Assembly: GCA_044508625.1 (NCBI GenBank)
Contig: JBIQHJ010000023.1
Location: 1-53,362 of the forward strand
From: Castellaniella sp044508625
Lineage (GTDB): Bacteria > Pseudomonadota > Gammaproteobacteria > Burkholderiales > Burkholderiaceae_B
Length of the DNA stretch: 53,362 bases
Direction of reading: 5' to 3'
This document shows, piece by piece, positions 44,716 to 52,575 of the stretch (the first letter of the stretch is position 1; each line of letters begins with the position of its first letter). The notes beneath the pieces were generated by a model that saw only the letters and a program-made list of their open reading frames with translations, was not told where the DNA came from and did no database searches. Made by a program: the position numbers and the translations under genes.

Positions 44716-45992
44716 CGGCTGATCAGGCGCTTGTAGCGCGGCCCGTACTCGTGCGCGCTCTCGCGCATGTCCGCGACGGTGTCGGCGCTGACGGCCGGCG
44801 CCTGGTTGCCCCAACTGTTGCGCACGTAGGTGAGCACGTCGGCGATCTCCTGGTCGCTGAGCTTCCAGTCGAAGGCGGGCATCGCCAGGCCCGTGGGCAG
44901 GGACGGCGGGTCCGCCATGTAGTCGCCGCTCAGCACTACCTGGATCAGGGTCTGCGCGTTGGGCGCCTGCACCGAGGATGCGCCGGCCAGGGGCGGGAAG
45001 GCGTGGGCCTGGCCCTTGCCATCGGCCATGTGGCAGCCCATGCACTGGTCGGCGTACAGCGCCTTGCCGCGTTTCATGGCCTGTCCGTCGAGGGTGGCGG
45101 CGTCCTTGTCGCCGTCCCCATTCTCCGCCCGATGGGCCGGGATGTCCTTCAGGTAGGTGGCGATGGCCCGCAGGTCGGAATCGCTGAGGTGGCTCGTGGA
45201 ATTCATCACGACTTCGGTCATCGGGCCGGTGCTGGCGGTGTGGGGGTTCGCCCCGGTCTTCAGGTATTCGACGATGTCGTGCTCGGACCAGCCCCCCAGG
45301 CCGTCGCGGCGGTTGCCCGTCAGGCCGGGCGCGAACCACCCTTCGCCGGCGTCGCCGCCTTGCAGCGCCCGGTCAGGATCCGTTCCACCCAGGAAATTCT
45401 TCGGCGTGTGGCAGGCGGCGCAGTGGCCCAGGCCCTGCACCAGGTAGGCGCCGCGGTTCCAGAGCGTGGGTTTGTCCGGGTCCGCGGCGTAGGTGCCCGG
45501 CTCGAAGAACAGCAAATTCCATCCCGCCACCATTTCCCGCCAGCCCAGCGGCCAGATCAGCTCGTTTTCCGGGGGGATGGCGCGCACCGGCTGCAGGGTG
45601 TCCAGGTAGGACTTGAGGTCGTCGACGTCCTCCCGGGTCATCTTGGTGAACCAGGGGTAGGGACAGGCCGGATACAGGTATTGCCCGTCCTTGCGCCGGC
45701 CTTCGTGCATCGCGCGGTAGAAGTCGTCGCGGCTCCAGTTGCCGATGCCCGTCACGACGTCCGGCGTGATGTTGCTGGAGTAGAGCGTGCCGAAGGGCGT
45801 TTCCACCGGATAGCCGCCAGCGAACGGCTTGCCGCCCTTGGCGGTGTGGCAGGAGATGCAGTCCCCGGCGTTGGCCAGGTACCGTCCGCGCTGGATGTTG
45901 GTGAAGTCCGCGCTGTGCAGGTCCGCCGCGCCGGCGGCCGGGACGGCGCAGAGCAGGGCGAGGCAGCCCAGGATGGCGTGGTTCTTGCGCAT
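44709..45992 (-). CDS. Triheme cytochrome c subunit of a membrane dehydrogenase
   Basis: A 427-residue exported cytochrome (MRKNHAILGCLALLCAVPAA signal) with three heme sites: CISCH at 45-49, CAACH near 189 and CMGCH near 315. This matches the cytochrome subunit of gluconate, sorbitol and alcohol dehydrogenase complexes, which passes electrons to ubiquinone. It follows the GMC subunit gene by 13 bp, the usual order small subunit-flavoprotein-cytochrome. A quinone-linked periplasmic sugar or sugar acid oxidase is the likely role. Confidence 0.92.
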   Translation of the reverse strand: MRKNHAILGCLALLCAVPAAGAADLHSADFTNIQRGRYLANAGDCISCHTAKGGKPFAGGYPVETPFGTLYSSNITPDVVTGIGNWSRDDFYRAMHEGRRKDGQYLYPACPYPWFTKMTREDVDDLKSYLDTLQPVRAIPPENELIWPLGWREMVAGWNLLFFEPGTYAADPDKPTLWNRGAYLVQGLGHCAACHTPKNFLGGTDPDRALQGGDAGEGWFAPGLTGNRRDGLGGWSEHDIVEYLKTGANPHTASTGPMTEVVMNSTSHLSDSDLRAIATYLKDIPAHRAENGDGDKDAATLDGQAMKRGKALYADQCMGCHMADGKGQAHAFPPLAGASSVQAPNAQTLIQVVLSGDYMADPPSLPTGLAMPAFDWKLSDQEIADVLTYVRNSWGNQAPAVSADTVADMRESAHEYGPRYKRLISRP

Positions 45993-46005
45993 GATGCCTC
46001 CCGCG

Positions 46006-47769
46006 TCAGACCTGGACCAGGGGTCCGGGCCGTTTCAGGTAGCGCGTGCGTATCGCGTCCGCCGCCCAGAAGGCGAGCGCGCCGACCGTGCCGGTGGGGT
46101 TGTAGCCGGGGTTCTGCGGGAAGTTGCAGGCGCCGACGACGAAGACATTGGGCACGTCCCAGCTCTGCAGGTAGCGGTTGACGACGCTGGTGCGCGGGTC
46201 GTCGCCCATGACGGCGCCACCGGTGTTGTGGGTGGTCTGGTACGGGATGATGCTGTAGGGCGGCTTGCGCTTCTTGACGTTGATCGAGCGCGGCTTCATC
46301 GCCCGGGCGATGCCTTCGGCCTTGCCGGTCAGATAGTCGGACATCCGGTAGTCGTTGGCGTGGAAATCGAAGGTCAGCCGCAGCATGGGGTTGCCGTAGA
46401 GGTCCTTGTAGGTCGGGTCCAGGTCCAGGTAGGCGTTGCGGTGGCTCACGACGCTGCCGTGGGTCGAGACCGACGCGCTGTGCAGGTAGTTTTCCGCCAT
46501 CGCCTTCTTCCATCCGGCGCCCCAGGTGGGCGTGTCCTTGGGCAGGTGGTGCTGCAGGATGGGGCGTCCGCCGGTGGTCCACAGCGCGATGTAGCCGCCG
46601 CCGATGAAGCCTTCCGGGCCGTGGTCGAAATTGTCGCCGTTGAAGTCGTCGATGGCCTGGCCCAGGGCGCCGGCGCCCATGTACGGGTTCATCAGCTCGT
46701 CGACGAAGACCTCCACGGCGGAGGTGATCTGGTAGGCGTAGTTGCGGCCGACCACGCCGGCGTTGCGCGCGGGATCGTAGGGCTTGCCGATGCCCGAGAG
46801 CAGCAGCAGGTGGACGTTGTGGTGCGCGAAGGCGCACAGGACGACCAGCTCCGCGGGCTGCTCGAATTCGCGGCCTTCCAGGTCGCGGTACAGCACGCCC
46901 TTGGCCTTGGTGCCCGAGCCGTCCAGCACCACGCGCGTGACGTCGCAGCCGGTGCGGTAGGAGAAATTGTCCTTTTTCAGCAGCACCGGCAGGATCGTCG
47001 ATTGCGGCGAGGCCTTGGAATTGTTGCCGCAGCCGAACCATTCACAGAAGCCGCAGTACGTGCATTGGCCCATCTGCACGCCCAGCGGGTTCAGGTAGGG
47101 CCGGGAGGCGTTGGCGGCCGGCCCGGGAAAGGGGTGGTAGCCCAGTTCGCGCGCCGCCTTGTCGAACATCAGCGAGCCGGCGCTGGGCTCCAGCGGCGGC
47201 AGCGGGTAGTCGCGCGACCGGTTGCCTTCGAAGGGATTGCCTTCCGGGCGGCGCTCGCCCGCCACGTTGGCCGCCTTGCCGGAGACGCCGCACAGGTATT
47301 CAAAGCGGTCGTAACAGGACTCCAGCTCGTCGTAGGTGATGCCCCAGTCCTGGATGGTGAGGCCTTCGGGGATGAAACCGGGGCCGTAGCGCTCCTCGGT
47401 ATGGGAACGGATGAGGAAATCGTCCGGCAGGAAGCGCCAGGTCTGCCCGTTCCAGTGCACCCCCGCGCCCCCCACGCCGGCGCCGGGCCGGAAGGATCCG
47501 AGCTGGCGCATGGGCAGGGCCTTCTGGTCCGGGGTGTTGCGAAAGCTCAGGGTCTCCCGGATGGGGGCCTGGAACATGTGGTTGCGGACCGCGTATCTCA
47601 GTTCGTCCTGGATGTGGGTGGTGGCGAAGTCCGGCACCGTGGCGCGGTCCTCGCCGCGCTCCAGGGCCAGCACCTGCAGGCCTTCGTCCGTCAGCTCCTG
47701 CGCGATGATGGAGGCGGTCCAGCCGAATCCCACCAGCACCACGTCCACCGGTTTCAGTCGTTTTGCCAT
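46006..47769 (-). CDS. GMC oxidoreductase, gluconate 2-dehydrogenase flavoprotein-like
   Basis: A 587-residue GMC flavoprotein. The FAD-binding turn is DVVLVGFGWTASIIAQEL (residues 9-26), and HNTGGAVMG and NPTGTVGALA lie near the C-terminus. A Cys-rich segment, CTYCGFCEWFGC, with Cys236, 239, 242 and 247, could hold an iron-sulfur cluster, as reported for FAD-glucose dehydrogenases. It has no signal peptide, so it probably crosses the membrane with the Tat-bearing small subunit encoded 10 bp upstream. AAGGAGG precedes the start. Confidence 0.92.
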   Translation of the reverse strand: MAKRLKPVDVVLVGFGWTASIIAQELTDEGLQVLALERGEDRATVPDFATTHIQDELRYAVRNHMFQAPIRETLSFRNTPDQKALPMRQLGSFRPGAGVGGAGVHWNGQTWRFLPDDFLIRSHTEERYGPGFIPEGLTIQDWGITYDELESCYDRFEYLCGVSGKAANVAGERRPEGNPFEGNRSRDYPLPPLEPSAGSLMFDKAARELGYHPFPGPAANASRPYLNPLGVQMGQCTYCGFCEWFGCGNNSKASPQSTILPVLLKKDNFSYRTGCDVTRVVLDGSGTKAKGVLYRDLEGREFEQPAELVVLCAFAHHNVHLLLLSGIGKPYDPARNAGVVGRNYAYQITSAVEVFVDELMNPYMGAGALGQAIDDFNGDNFDHGPEGFIGGGYIALWTTGGRPILQHHLPKDTPTWGAGWKKAMAENYLHSASVSTHGSVVSHRNAYLDLDPTYKDLYGNPMLRLTFDFHANDYRMSDYLTGKAEGIARAMKPRSINVKKRKPPYSIIPYQTTHNTGGAVMGDDPRTSVVNRYLQSWDVPNVFVVGACNFPQNPGYNPTGTVGALAFWAADAIRTRYLKRPGPLVQV

Positions 47770-47779
47770 CCCGCCTCCT

Positions 47780-48475
47780 TTACGCGCCGGTGCGCATGCG
47801 TGTGCCGTCCCGGCCCAGGATGCCGACGGGCGGCAGCGGGTAGGGTTTGCCGTATTGGGTGATTTCCTCGACGTAGTTGTAGCGGGGGCCGGGGAATCCG
47901 ATCAGCTTCCAGCCGGCGAAGCCGCGGTTGCCGCCGTACATGGGGTCGGACAGGAATCCTTCCTGCGTGTTCTGCCACAGCACGGAAAAGAAGCCCTTGG
48001 CGGTGACCTCGTCGAGCTCGATCCTGCCGGCTTCCAGATCGCGCAGCACCTCGTCCTGCTGTTCGGCGCTCAGGTCCGCGAACACGCGGCCGCCGTGGCG
48101 CCCGCGGCAGTATTCCTCGATGCCGGCGATGGCGGTGCGGTACAGTTCGGCGGGCGTCTGCCTGAGCTGGTAGCCCTGCTGCTCGGTGCCCGCGGCCCAG
48201 GGGCCTTCCATGTACCAGCGGTCGGCGCGGCCGTAGGGGCCCGCCAGTTGCAGGTCGATGAACAGCGGGATGTCGGCCTCGATGGCGCCGGGATCGTGCT
48301 CGTCGCCCGGAATCAGGCGGGCGGTCGCGGCTTCGATGAAGCGGTATTCGGCAGGCGAGAAGAAGGTCCCGGCGATTCGGGCCGGCCTGGTTTCCTCCCG
48401 CCCGCAGCCGGGCAGCGCCAGGACCGCGGGCAGCGCCAGCGCGGCCTGGACGAACCTGCGTTTCGTCTCGTCCAT
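47780..48475 (-). CDS. Gluconate 2-dehydrogenase subunit 3-like protein with Tat/lipoprotein signal
   Basis: A 231-residue protein of the gluconate dehydrogenase subunit 3 family. Its N-terminus MDETKRRFVQAALALPAVLA followed by LPGC combines twin arginines with a lipobox, implying Tat export and lipid anchoring. ATG 48475 has CAGGAGAC just upstream; 48 codons further in frame are unlikely to be coding. The family's small subunit carries the Tat signal for the flavoprotein, which fits the signal-less GMC gene next to it. It is first in a three-gene operon. Confidence 0.9.
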   Translation of the reverse strand: MDETKRRFVQAALALPAVLALPGCGREETRPARIAGTFFSPAEYRFIEAATARLIPGDEHDPGAIEADIPLFIDLQLAGPYGRADRWYMEGPWAAGTEQQGYQLRQTPAELYRTAIAGIEEYCRGRHGGRVFADLSAEQQDEVLRDLEAGRIELDEVTAKGFFSVLWQNTQEGFLSDPMYGGNRGFAGWKLIGFPGPRYNYVEEITQYGKPYPLPPVGILGRDGTRMRTGA

Positions 48476-48680
48476 GGGTGTCTCCTGAACGTCGGCGGCC
48501 GCGCCCAGGATGAAGGATGCCATTCGGGGGTGGTGCATGATGCCTCCTGTGATGACGAAAGGCCGTGTCCGGCGCCGCTGCAGCAAGCGGCGTGCCGGAG
48601 CGGGGGCGCCGTCGCGCAACCGCCCGCGCCCTGGGATGCGCGCGCCCTGGGATTGCAGCGGGGGTTCGGTGGAGGTACGC

Positions 48681-48694
48681 TAGGGACTTCCCTA
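48681..48694. promoter_or_regulatory. Dyad TAGGGA-CT-TCCCTA
   Basis: A perfect 6-2-6 dyad about 205 bp upstream of the dehydrogenase operon and just before the small RNA promoter. Extended by one base on each side it is a 7-2-7 like the site at 20836-20851, with one mismatch. Confidence 0.4.
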
Positions 48695-48697
48695 AGT

Positions 48698-48724
48698 GTG
48701 ACAGAGTGAAAGATTCGGCATAAT
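48698..48724 (+). promoter_or_regulatory. Possible promoter of the candidate small RNA
   Basis: GTGACA (48698-48703, five of six consensus bases) and CATAAT (48719-48724, five of six) with 15-bp spacing, a little short. It points into the structured stretch that starts near 48730. Confidence 0.35.
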
Positions 48725-48730
48725 GCCGGG

Positions 48731-48848
48731 CATGCAGGTGAGGAGACAAGCCCTGCATGGGCACAGCCGAAGATACGGCGCAATCAGGCAGTACCCATAA
48801 GAAATAGAATCCTGGCGGGGCCGGCGACAAAATCGCCGGCCCCGTTCC
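48731..48848 (+). ncRNA. Candidate structured small RNA or leader
   Basis: A compact non-coding stretch. CATGCAGG (48731-48738) pairs with CCTGCATG (48752-48759). GCCG-AAGATA-CGGC forms a second small hairpin at 48766-48779. GGGGCCGGCGA (48817-48827) pairs perfectly with TCGCCGGCCCC (48833-48843) around CAAAA, followed by GTTCCATT. I do not recognise an Rfam family; typical motifs of glycine, SAM, TPP, cobalamin and guanidine riboswitches are absent. The opposite strand can fold equally well, so strand is uncertain. Confidence 0.3.
48817..48843 (+). terminator. Perfect 11-bp terminator-like stem
   Basis: GGGGCCGGCGA-CAAAA-TCGCCGGCCCC, followed by GTTCCATT, which is only weakly T-rich. It is very stable and likely ends the candidate small RNA; on the other strand the tail is also not a clean T-run. 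Confidence 0.5.
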
Positions 48849-49008
48849 ATTGCTGCCGTCCGTTCGGTGGTCCGTGGCCCCGTTCCAGGACCGCTTGCGT
48901 GGCGCCTCCCGCCGTCCGCGCTTGCGCGAATATCGCTCATCAAGCCGCCATTTTGCCGTCATCTATTTCCATCTATCGGCCTTTTTGCGGCAAGTCGCCG
49001 TCTGTGTG

Positions 49009-49014
49009 TATAAT
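49009..49014 (+). promoter_or_regulatory. -10 element of speDE
   Basis: A perfect TATAAT about 125 bp before the speDE start, in an AT-richer patch, with a weak TTGCGG 18 bp upstream as -35. Confidence 0.4.
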
Positions 49015-49138
49015 GGATGGTTTTCCGGCCAGCGGCTATGTTTTTGCGCGCCTTGGCCGTTTCGCGCGGCGGTCAGCCGCATCTTGGTTTTTTCCGCGCC
49101 GCTTTTCGCGCGGGATTTCGACTGGGAGCACGCACATC

Positions 49139-50380
49139 ATGCAAGGCCTGCATCTCACCGCGGATCTTTATCGCTGCGACTGTGATGACGCGCTGATGAT
49201 CGACGCCGAGGCGCTCGCCGGCCTGTGCCGGGAGGCGACGCTTGCCGCCGGCTTGACGATCGTCGGCGAGAAATGGCATGTCTTTCCGGACTACCAGGGC
49301 CAGCCGGGCGGGGTGACGGGGACGCTGCTGCTCGCCGAGTCGCACCTCGCGGTGCACACCTGGCCCGAGCGCCGGGGCGTGACGCTGGACGTCTACGTCT
49401 GCAATTTCGAGGCCGACAATTCGGCCAAGGCCGAGCGCCTGATGGGCGCGCTCGAGCAGGCCTTCCGGGCCGGCCAGTCGCAGCGCGAGCGCATCATGCG
49501 CGGCGACAAGGACGGCCCGGCCCGCGCCGAGCCCCAGTTGCTGCTGGAATCCCTGAACGCGAACACCGTCTACGGCTTTCGCCTTGCCCGGCGCATACTG
49601 GACCAGCGCACGGCCTACCAGCATCTCGAGCTTTTCGAATCCGACGAGCTGGGGCTGGTGCTGCGCCTGGACGGCAGCCTGATGACCTCCGAGGCGGATG
49701 AGTTCTTCTACCACGAGGCCCTGGTCCATCCGGCGGCGATCGCCCATCCGGATCCCCGGCGCGCCCTGGTCGTGGGCGGCGGCGACGGCGGCGCCCTCGA
49801 GGAATTGCTCAAGCATCCCGGCATCCGGGAGGCGACGCTGGTCGAGCTCGACGGCGAGGTGGTGGACGTGGCGCGCCGGCACCTGGGGCGCATCCACCGC
49901 GGCAGCCTGGACGATCCCCGGGCGTCCGTGCGGATCGGCGATGGCGCGGCTTTCGTGCGCGATACCGACGAGCGTTTCGACCTGGTGTACCTGGACCTGA
50001 CCGACCCGGAGACCCCGGCCGGTCCCCTGTACACCGAGGAATTCTTTGCGCAATGCCGGCGCATCCTCGCGCCGGGCGGCGCCCTCGTGCTGCACCTGGG
50101 CTCGCCCTTCCACGAGCCGGACCAGGTGCGGGACCTCGCCGGGGCCCTGGGGCGCACCTTCGCGCAGGTGCGCGGCTACGGGCTGCACATCCCGCTGTAC
50201 GGCTCGTACTGGTCCCTGGCCGTGGCGTCCGACACCCTCGATCCGGCGGTCCTGGCGGCCGACGAGGCGGCCGCGCGGCTCGAGGCCCGCGGCATCGGCG
50301 ACCTGCAGTACTACAACCCCGAGGTGCATGGCGCCCTGTTCGCCCTGCCGAACTTCTACCGGCGCCTGATGCCCCGGTGA
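49139..50380 (+). CDS. SpeD-SpeE fusion: AdoMet decarboxylase + spermidine synthase
   Basis: A 413-residue fusion. Residues 1 to about 110 are a bacterial AdoMet decarboxylase; AESHLAVHTWPE holds the self-cleavage serine (Ser68) that becomes the pyruvoyl group, with His73 and Cys88 as processing and catalytic partners. From about 130 follows a spermidine synthase with FFYHEALVHP, GGGDGG and LDLTDPETPAGPLYTEEFF. One polypeptide would make decarboxylated AdoMet and use it to convert putrescine to spermidine. ATG 49139 follows GGGAG; in-frame codons from 48899 include the promoter. Because cleavage occurs before Ser68, the mature protein splits into a short beta chain and a long alpha-SpeE chain. 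Confidence 0.92.
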   Translation: MQGLHLTADLYRCDCDDALMIDAEALAGLCREATLAAGLTIVGEKWHVFPDYQGQPGGVTGTLLLAESHLAVHTWPERRGVTLDVYVCNFEADNSAKAERLMGALEQAFRAGQSQRERIMRGDKDGPARAEPQLLLESLNANTVYGFRLARRILDQRTAYQHLELFESDELGLVLRLDGSLMTSEADEFFYHEALVHPAAIAHPDPRRALVVGGGDGGALEELLKHPGIREATLVELDGEVVDVARRHLGRIHRGSLDDPRASVRIGDGAAFVRDTDERFDLVYLDLTDPETPAGPLYTEEFFAQCRRILAPGGALVLHLGSPFHEPDQVRDLAGALGRTFAQVRGYGLHIPLYGSYWSLAVASDTLDPAVLAADEAAARLEARGIGDLQYYNPEVHGALFALPNFYRRLMPR

Positions 50381-50402
50381 GCTTGGGCGCGGCCCGGCGG
50401 CC

Positions 50403-50732
50403 TCAGTGGCCGCCCGTTTTCGAGAACACGTTCAGGACGACGACACCGGCCAGGATCAGGCCGATGCCGATCAGGGCCGGCGCGTCCAGCGCCTGCTGGA
50501 AAAAGAAATAGCCGATCAGCGCGATCGCCACGATGCCCGCGCCCGACCACACCGCGTAGGCGATGCCCACGGGGATGGTCTTGAGGGTGAGGGCCAGTAG
50601 ATAGAAAGCGATGGCGTAGCCGATGGCGGTGACGGCCGCGGGCAGCGGGCGGGTGAATCCATCCGAGACCTTGAGGGCCGAGGTGGCGATGACCTCGGCA
50701 AGAATGGCGAAGCCCAGGGTGACCCAGTTCAT
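50403..50732 (-). CDS. SMR-family small multidrug/quaternary amine transporter
   Basis: A 109-residue four-helix membrane protein of the EmrE type. Glu13 in AILAEVIATSALK corresponds to the essential Glu14 of EmrE, and GIAYAVWSGAGIVAIALIGY is the conserved third helix. It works as a proton antiporter for cationic compounds. The start ATG overlaps the stop of a 16-codon mini-ORF that is a near copy of its own 5' end. It is the last gene downstream of the Smr-domain gene and converges on speDE. Confidence 0.93.
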   Translation of the reverse strand: MNWVTLGFAILAEVIATSALKVSDGFTRPLPAAVTAIGYAIAFYLLALTLKTIPVGIAYAVWSGAGIVAIALIGYFFFQQALDAPALIGIGLILAGVVVLNVFSKTGGH

Positions 50733-50779
50733 GCGATAACCTCGGCGAGGGTGGCGAGGCCCAGGGTGGTCCGGTTCAT
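50729..50779 (-). CDS. Mini-ORF 2, 16 residues, copy of the SMR transporter N-terminus
   Basis: Encodes MNRTTLGLATLAEVIA. Its TGA overlaps the ATG of the transporter (ATGA), and its own ATG overlaps the stop of mini-ORF 1. It could act as a translational coupling leader or simply be a relic of tandem duplication. Substitutions between copies include several that keep the residue, which hints at some age. Confidence 0.4.
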   Translation of the reverse strand: MNRTTLGLATLAEVIA

Positions 50780-50826
50780 GCGATGACCTCGGTGAGAATG
50801 GCGAAGCCCAGGGGGGTCCGGTTCAT
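50776..50826 (-). CDS. Mini-ORF 1, 16 residues, copy of the SMR transporter N-terminus
   Basis: Encodes MNRTPLGFAILTEVIA. Its ATG overlaps the TGA of the upstream Smr-domain gene, and its TGA overlaps the ATG of mini-ORF 2. This gives an unbroken chain of stop-start overlaps from the Smr-domain gene to the transporter. Confidence 0.4.
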   Translation of the reverse strand: MNRTPLGFAILTEVIA

Positions 50827-51629
50827 GCGGTGTCCTTGGCGGGGGATTGGCGCAGCAGGGCGACGACGGCACCGGCCCCGCCCTCGGGCTCGCTGCATTG
50901 TGACCAGGCCTGGATGGCGTCGAGCCGCGCGAGGCGCGTCCGCACGGCGTCCTTGAGGACGGCGACGCCGGTGCGCGAGCCGTAGCCCTTGCCGTGGACG
51001 ATGCGCACGCAGCGCACGCCGTGGTCCAGGCACGAGGCGAGGAACCGATCCATGCGCTCGTCCGCCTGTTCGAGCGTGCTGCCGTGCAGGTCGAGCGTGG
51101 CCTCGATCGGCCATTTCCCGCGGCGCAGGCCGCGCAGCAGGTCGGGCCCGCAGCCTGGGCGCAGGAACTCGCGCGCATCGGGGTCGAGGGGGGCCGCCGG
51201 CGCCACGCCGCTGGCCGGCAGGGCGGCCGGGGCGGGCGCCGGGCCCGGATCGCGGTCGCCCGCGGCGTGGGCGCGGCGCGCGCGCAGCCACTCGTCGGGG
51301 GCGCGCCGCGAGGGCCCGGGCGCGCGCGCCCCGGTGTCCGGCAGGGGCCGGACGAACCGCATGGCCTGGCGAAACAGCGCGCGGTCGGCCGGATCGAGGA
51401 GGGCGGGCGTTCCTTCGGGTGGGTCCACGTCCTCCGCCTCCCGCGGCCGGGGCGGCGCCGTTTCCCGGCGCGGGCTGGCGGCCAGGGCGTCCGTGGCCTC
51501 CCGCGCGCGGCGCGGCGCGGCCGGCTCGAGCGTGCGGGCCCGGGCGGGCGGCGCCGGGGGGACGATGTGAGCCGCGGTCTCGGTGCGCAGGCGCTTGAGG
51601 TCCGCCAGGCCCGGCTTAGAGGCCTTCAT
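50823..51629 (-). CDS. Smr-domain protein (MutS2 C-terminal domain family)
   Basis: A 268-residue protein. The first 165 residues are low-complexity, rich in Pro, Ala and Arg, and probably disordered. The last 90 form a Smr domain with DLHGSTLEQADERM and the HGKGYGSRTG loop; such domains are nucleases or RNA/DNA binders. It starts 14 bases inside the end of trxB, so the two are translated together. Its stop overlaps the first mini-ORF. Substrate and role are unknown. Confidence 0.9.
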   Translation of the reverse strand: MKASKPGLADLKRLRTETAAHIVPPAPPARARTLEPAAPRRAREATDALAASPRRETAPPRPREAEDVDPPEGTPALLDPADRALFRQAMRFVRPLPDTGARAPGPSRRAPDEWLRARRAHAAGDRDPGPAPAPAALPASGVAPAAPLDPDAREFLRPGCGPDLLRGLRRGKWPIEATLDLHGSTLEQADERMDRFLASCLDHGVRCVRIVHGKGYGSRTGVAVLKDAVRTRLARLDAIQAWSQCSEPEGGAGAVVALLRQSPAKDTA

Positions 51630-52575
51630 TCTCCAGCCAGCGCTGGGCGTCCAGGGCCGCCATGCAGCCGGTGCCGGCGCTGGTGATGGCCTGGCGGTAG
51701 ACGTGGTCCTGGACGTCGCCCGCGGCGAACACGCCGGGGACCGAGGTCATGGTGGCCAGCCCCTGCAGGCCGCTGCGGGTGACGATGTAGCCGTTTTCCA
51801 TGTCGAGCTGGCCCTCGAAGATCGCCGTGTTCGGCTTGTGGCCGATGGCGATGAAGGTGCCGGTGACGGCGAGGTCCTCGGTCTGGCCCGTCCGGTTGTC
51901 GCGCAGCCGCACGCCGGTCACGCCCGAGTCGTCGCCCAGGACCTCGTCGAGCTCGTGGAACAGCTTGAGGCGCATGTTGCCGTTCTCGACCTTGTCCATG
52001 AGCTTGTCGACCAGGATGGGCTCGGCGCGGAACTTGTCGCGGCGGTGGACCAGGGTGACCGTGCGGCAGATGTTCGACAGGTAGAGGGCCTCCTCGACGG
52101 CGGTGTTGCCGCCGCCGATGACCACCGCGTCCTGGTTCTTGTAGAAGAACCCGTCGCAGGTCGCGCAGGCCGACACGCCGCGCCCCATGAAGGCCTGCTC
52201 GGAGGGCAGGCCGAGATACTGGGCCGATGCGCCGGTGGCGATGATGAGGCTGTCGCAGGTGTAGGTTTCGCCGGTGTCGCCCGTCAGGACGAAGGGCCGC
52301 CGGGACAGGTCCACCTTGGCGATGGTGTCGAAGACCATTTCCGTGTCGAAGCGCTGGGCGTGCTGCATGAAGCGCTGCATCAGGTCGGGACCCTGCACCC
52401 CATCCACGTCCGCGGGCCAGTTGTCCACCTCGGTGGTGGTCATGAGCTGCCCGCCCTGCTCGAGGCCGGTGATGAGCACCGGCGACAGGTTGGCGCGCGC
52501 GGCGTAGATGGCCGCCGTGTAGCCGGCGGGGCCGGACCCCAGAATCATCACTTTGGCGTGTTTTGTGGTGGACAT
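51616..52575 (-). CDS. trxB: Thioredoxin reductase
   Basis: A 319-residue NADPH-dependent thioredoxin reductase. FAD motif ILGSGPAGYTAAIYAARA (about 11-28), redox-active Cys137-Ala-Thr-Cys140 followed by DGFF, NADPH motif VVIGGGNTAVEEAL, and closing GVFAAGDVQDHVYRQAITSAGTG. ATG 52575 starts the normal N-terminus; the long open frame upstream runs through ftsK on the other strand and is not coding. It is first in a unit with the Smr-domain and SMR genes. Confidence 0.97.
   Translation of the reverse strand: MSTTKHAKVMILGSGPAGYTAAIYAARANLSPVLITGLEQGGQLMTTTEVDNWPADVDGVQGPDLMQRFMQHAQRFDTEMVFDTIAKVDLSRRPFVLTGDTGETYTCDSLIIATGASAQYLGLPSEQAFMGRGVSACATCDGFFYKNQDAVVIGGGNTAVEEALYLSNICRTVTLVHRRDKFRAEPILVDKLMDKVENGNMRLKLFHELDEVLGDDSGVTGVRLRDNRTGQTEDLAVTGTFIAIGHKPNTAIFEGQLDMENGYIVTRSGLQGLATMTSVPGVFAAGDVQDHVYRQAITSAGTGCMAALDAQRWLENEGL

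Larger units (their letters stand above)
48476..49138. promoter_or_regulatory. Divergent intergenic region (663 bp), dehydrogenase operon / speDE
   Basis: No credible protein gene is seen. It contains a 13-bp direct repeat CGCGCCCTGGGAT (48625-48637 and 48641-48653), a dyad TAGGGA-CT-TCCCTA (48681-48694), a possible small RNA with its own promoter and terminator stem (about 48730-48850), and a TATAAT at 49009-49014 suited to speDE. Confidence 0.55.
50686..50826 (-). repeat. Three tandem 47-bp copies of the SMR gene 5' end
   Basis: Units start at 50826, 50779 and 50732. Each runs from ATGAAC to GTCATCGC or a variant, and adjacent units differ at a handful of positions (six of 47 between the first two). 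As 47 is not a multiple of three, each extra unit closes in a TGA overlapping the next ATG. The last unit is the real start of the transporter gene. Confidence 0.9.

Noticed and set aside
48731..48848. A known riboswitch controlling speDE
   Set aside because: Searched by eye for glycine, SAM, SAH, TPP, cobalamin, ZTP and guanidine motifs without a match, and a separate promoter lies between this region and speDE.
48850..49138. An in-frame extension and small ORFs upstream of speDE
   Set aside because: The stretch contains the TATAAT promoter element and Arg/Ser-rich nonsense; SpeD proteins start at the chosen Met.
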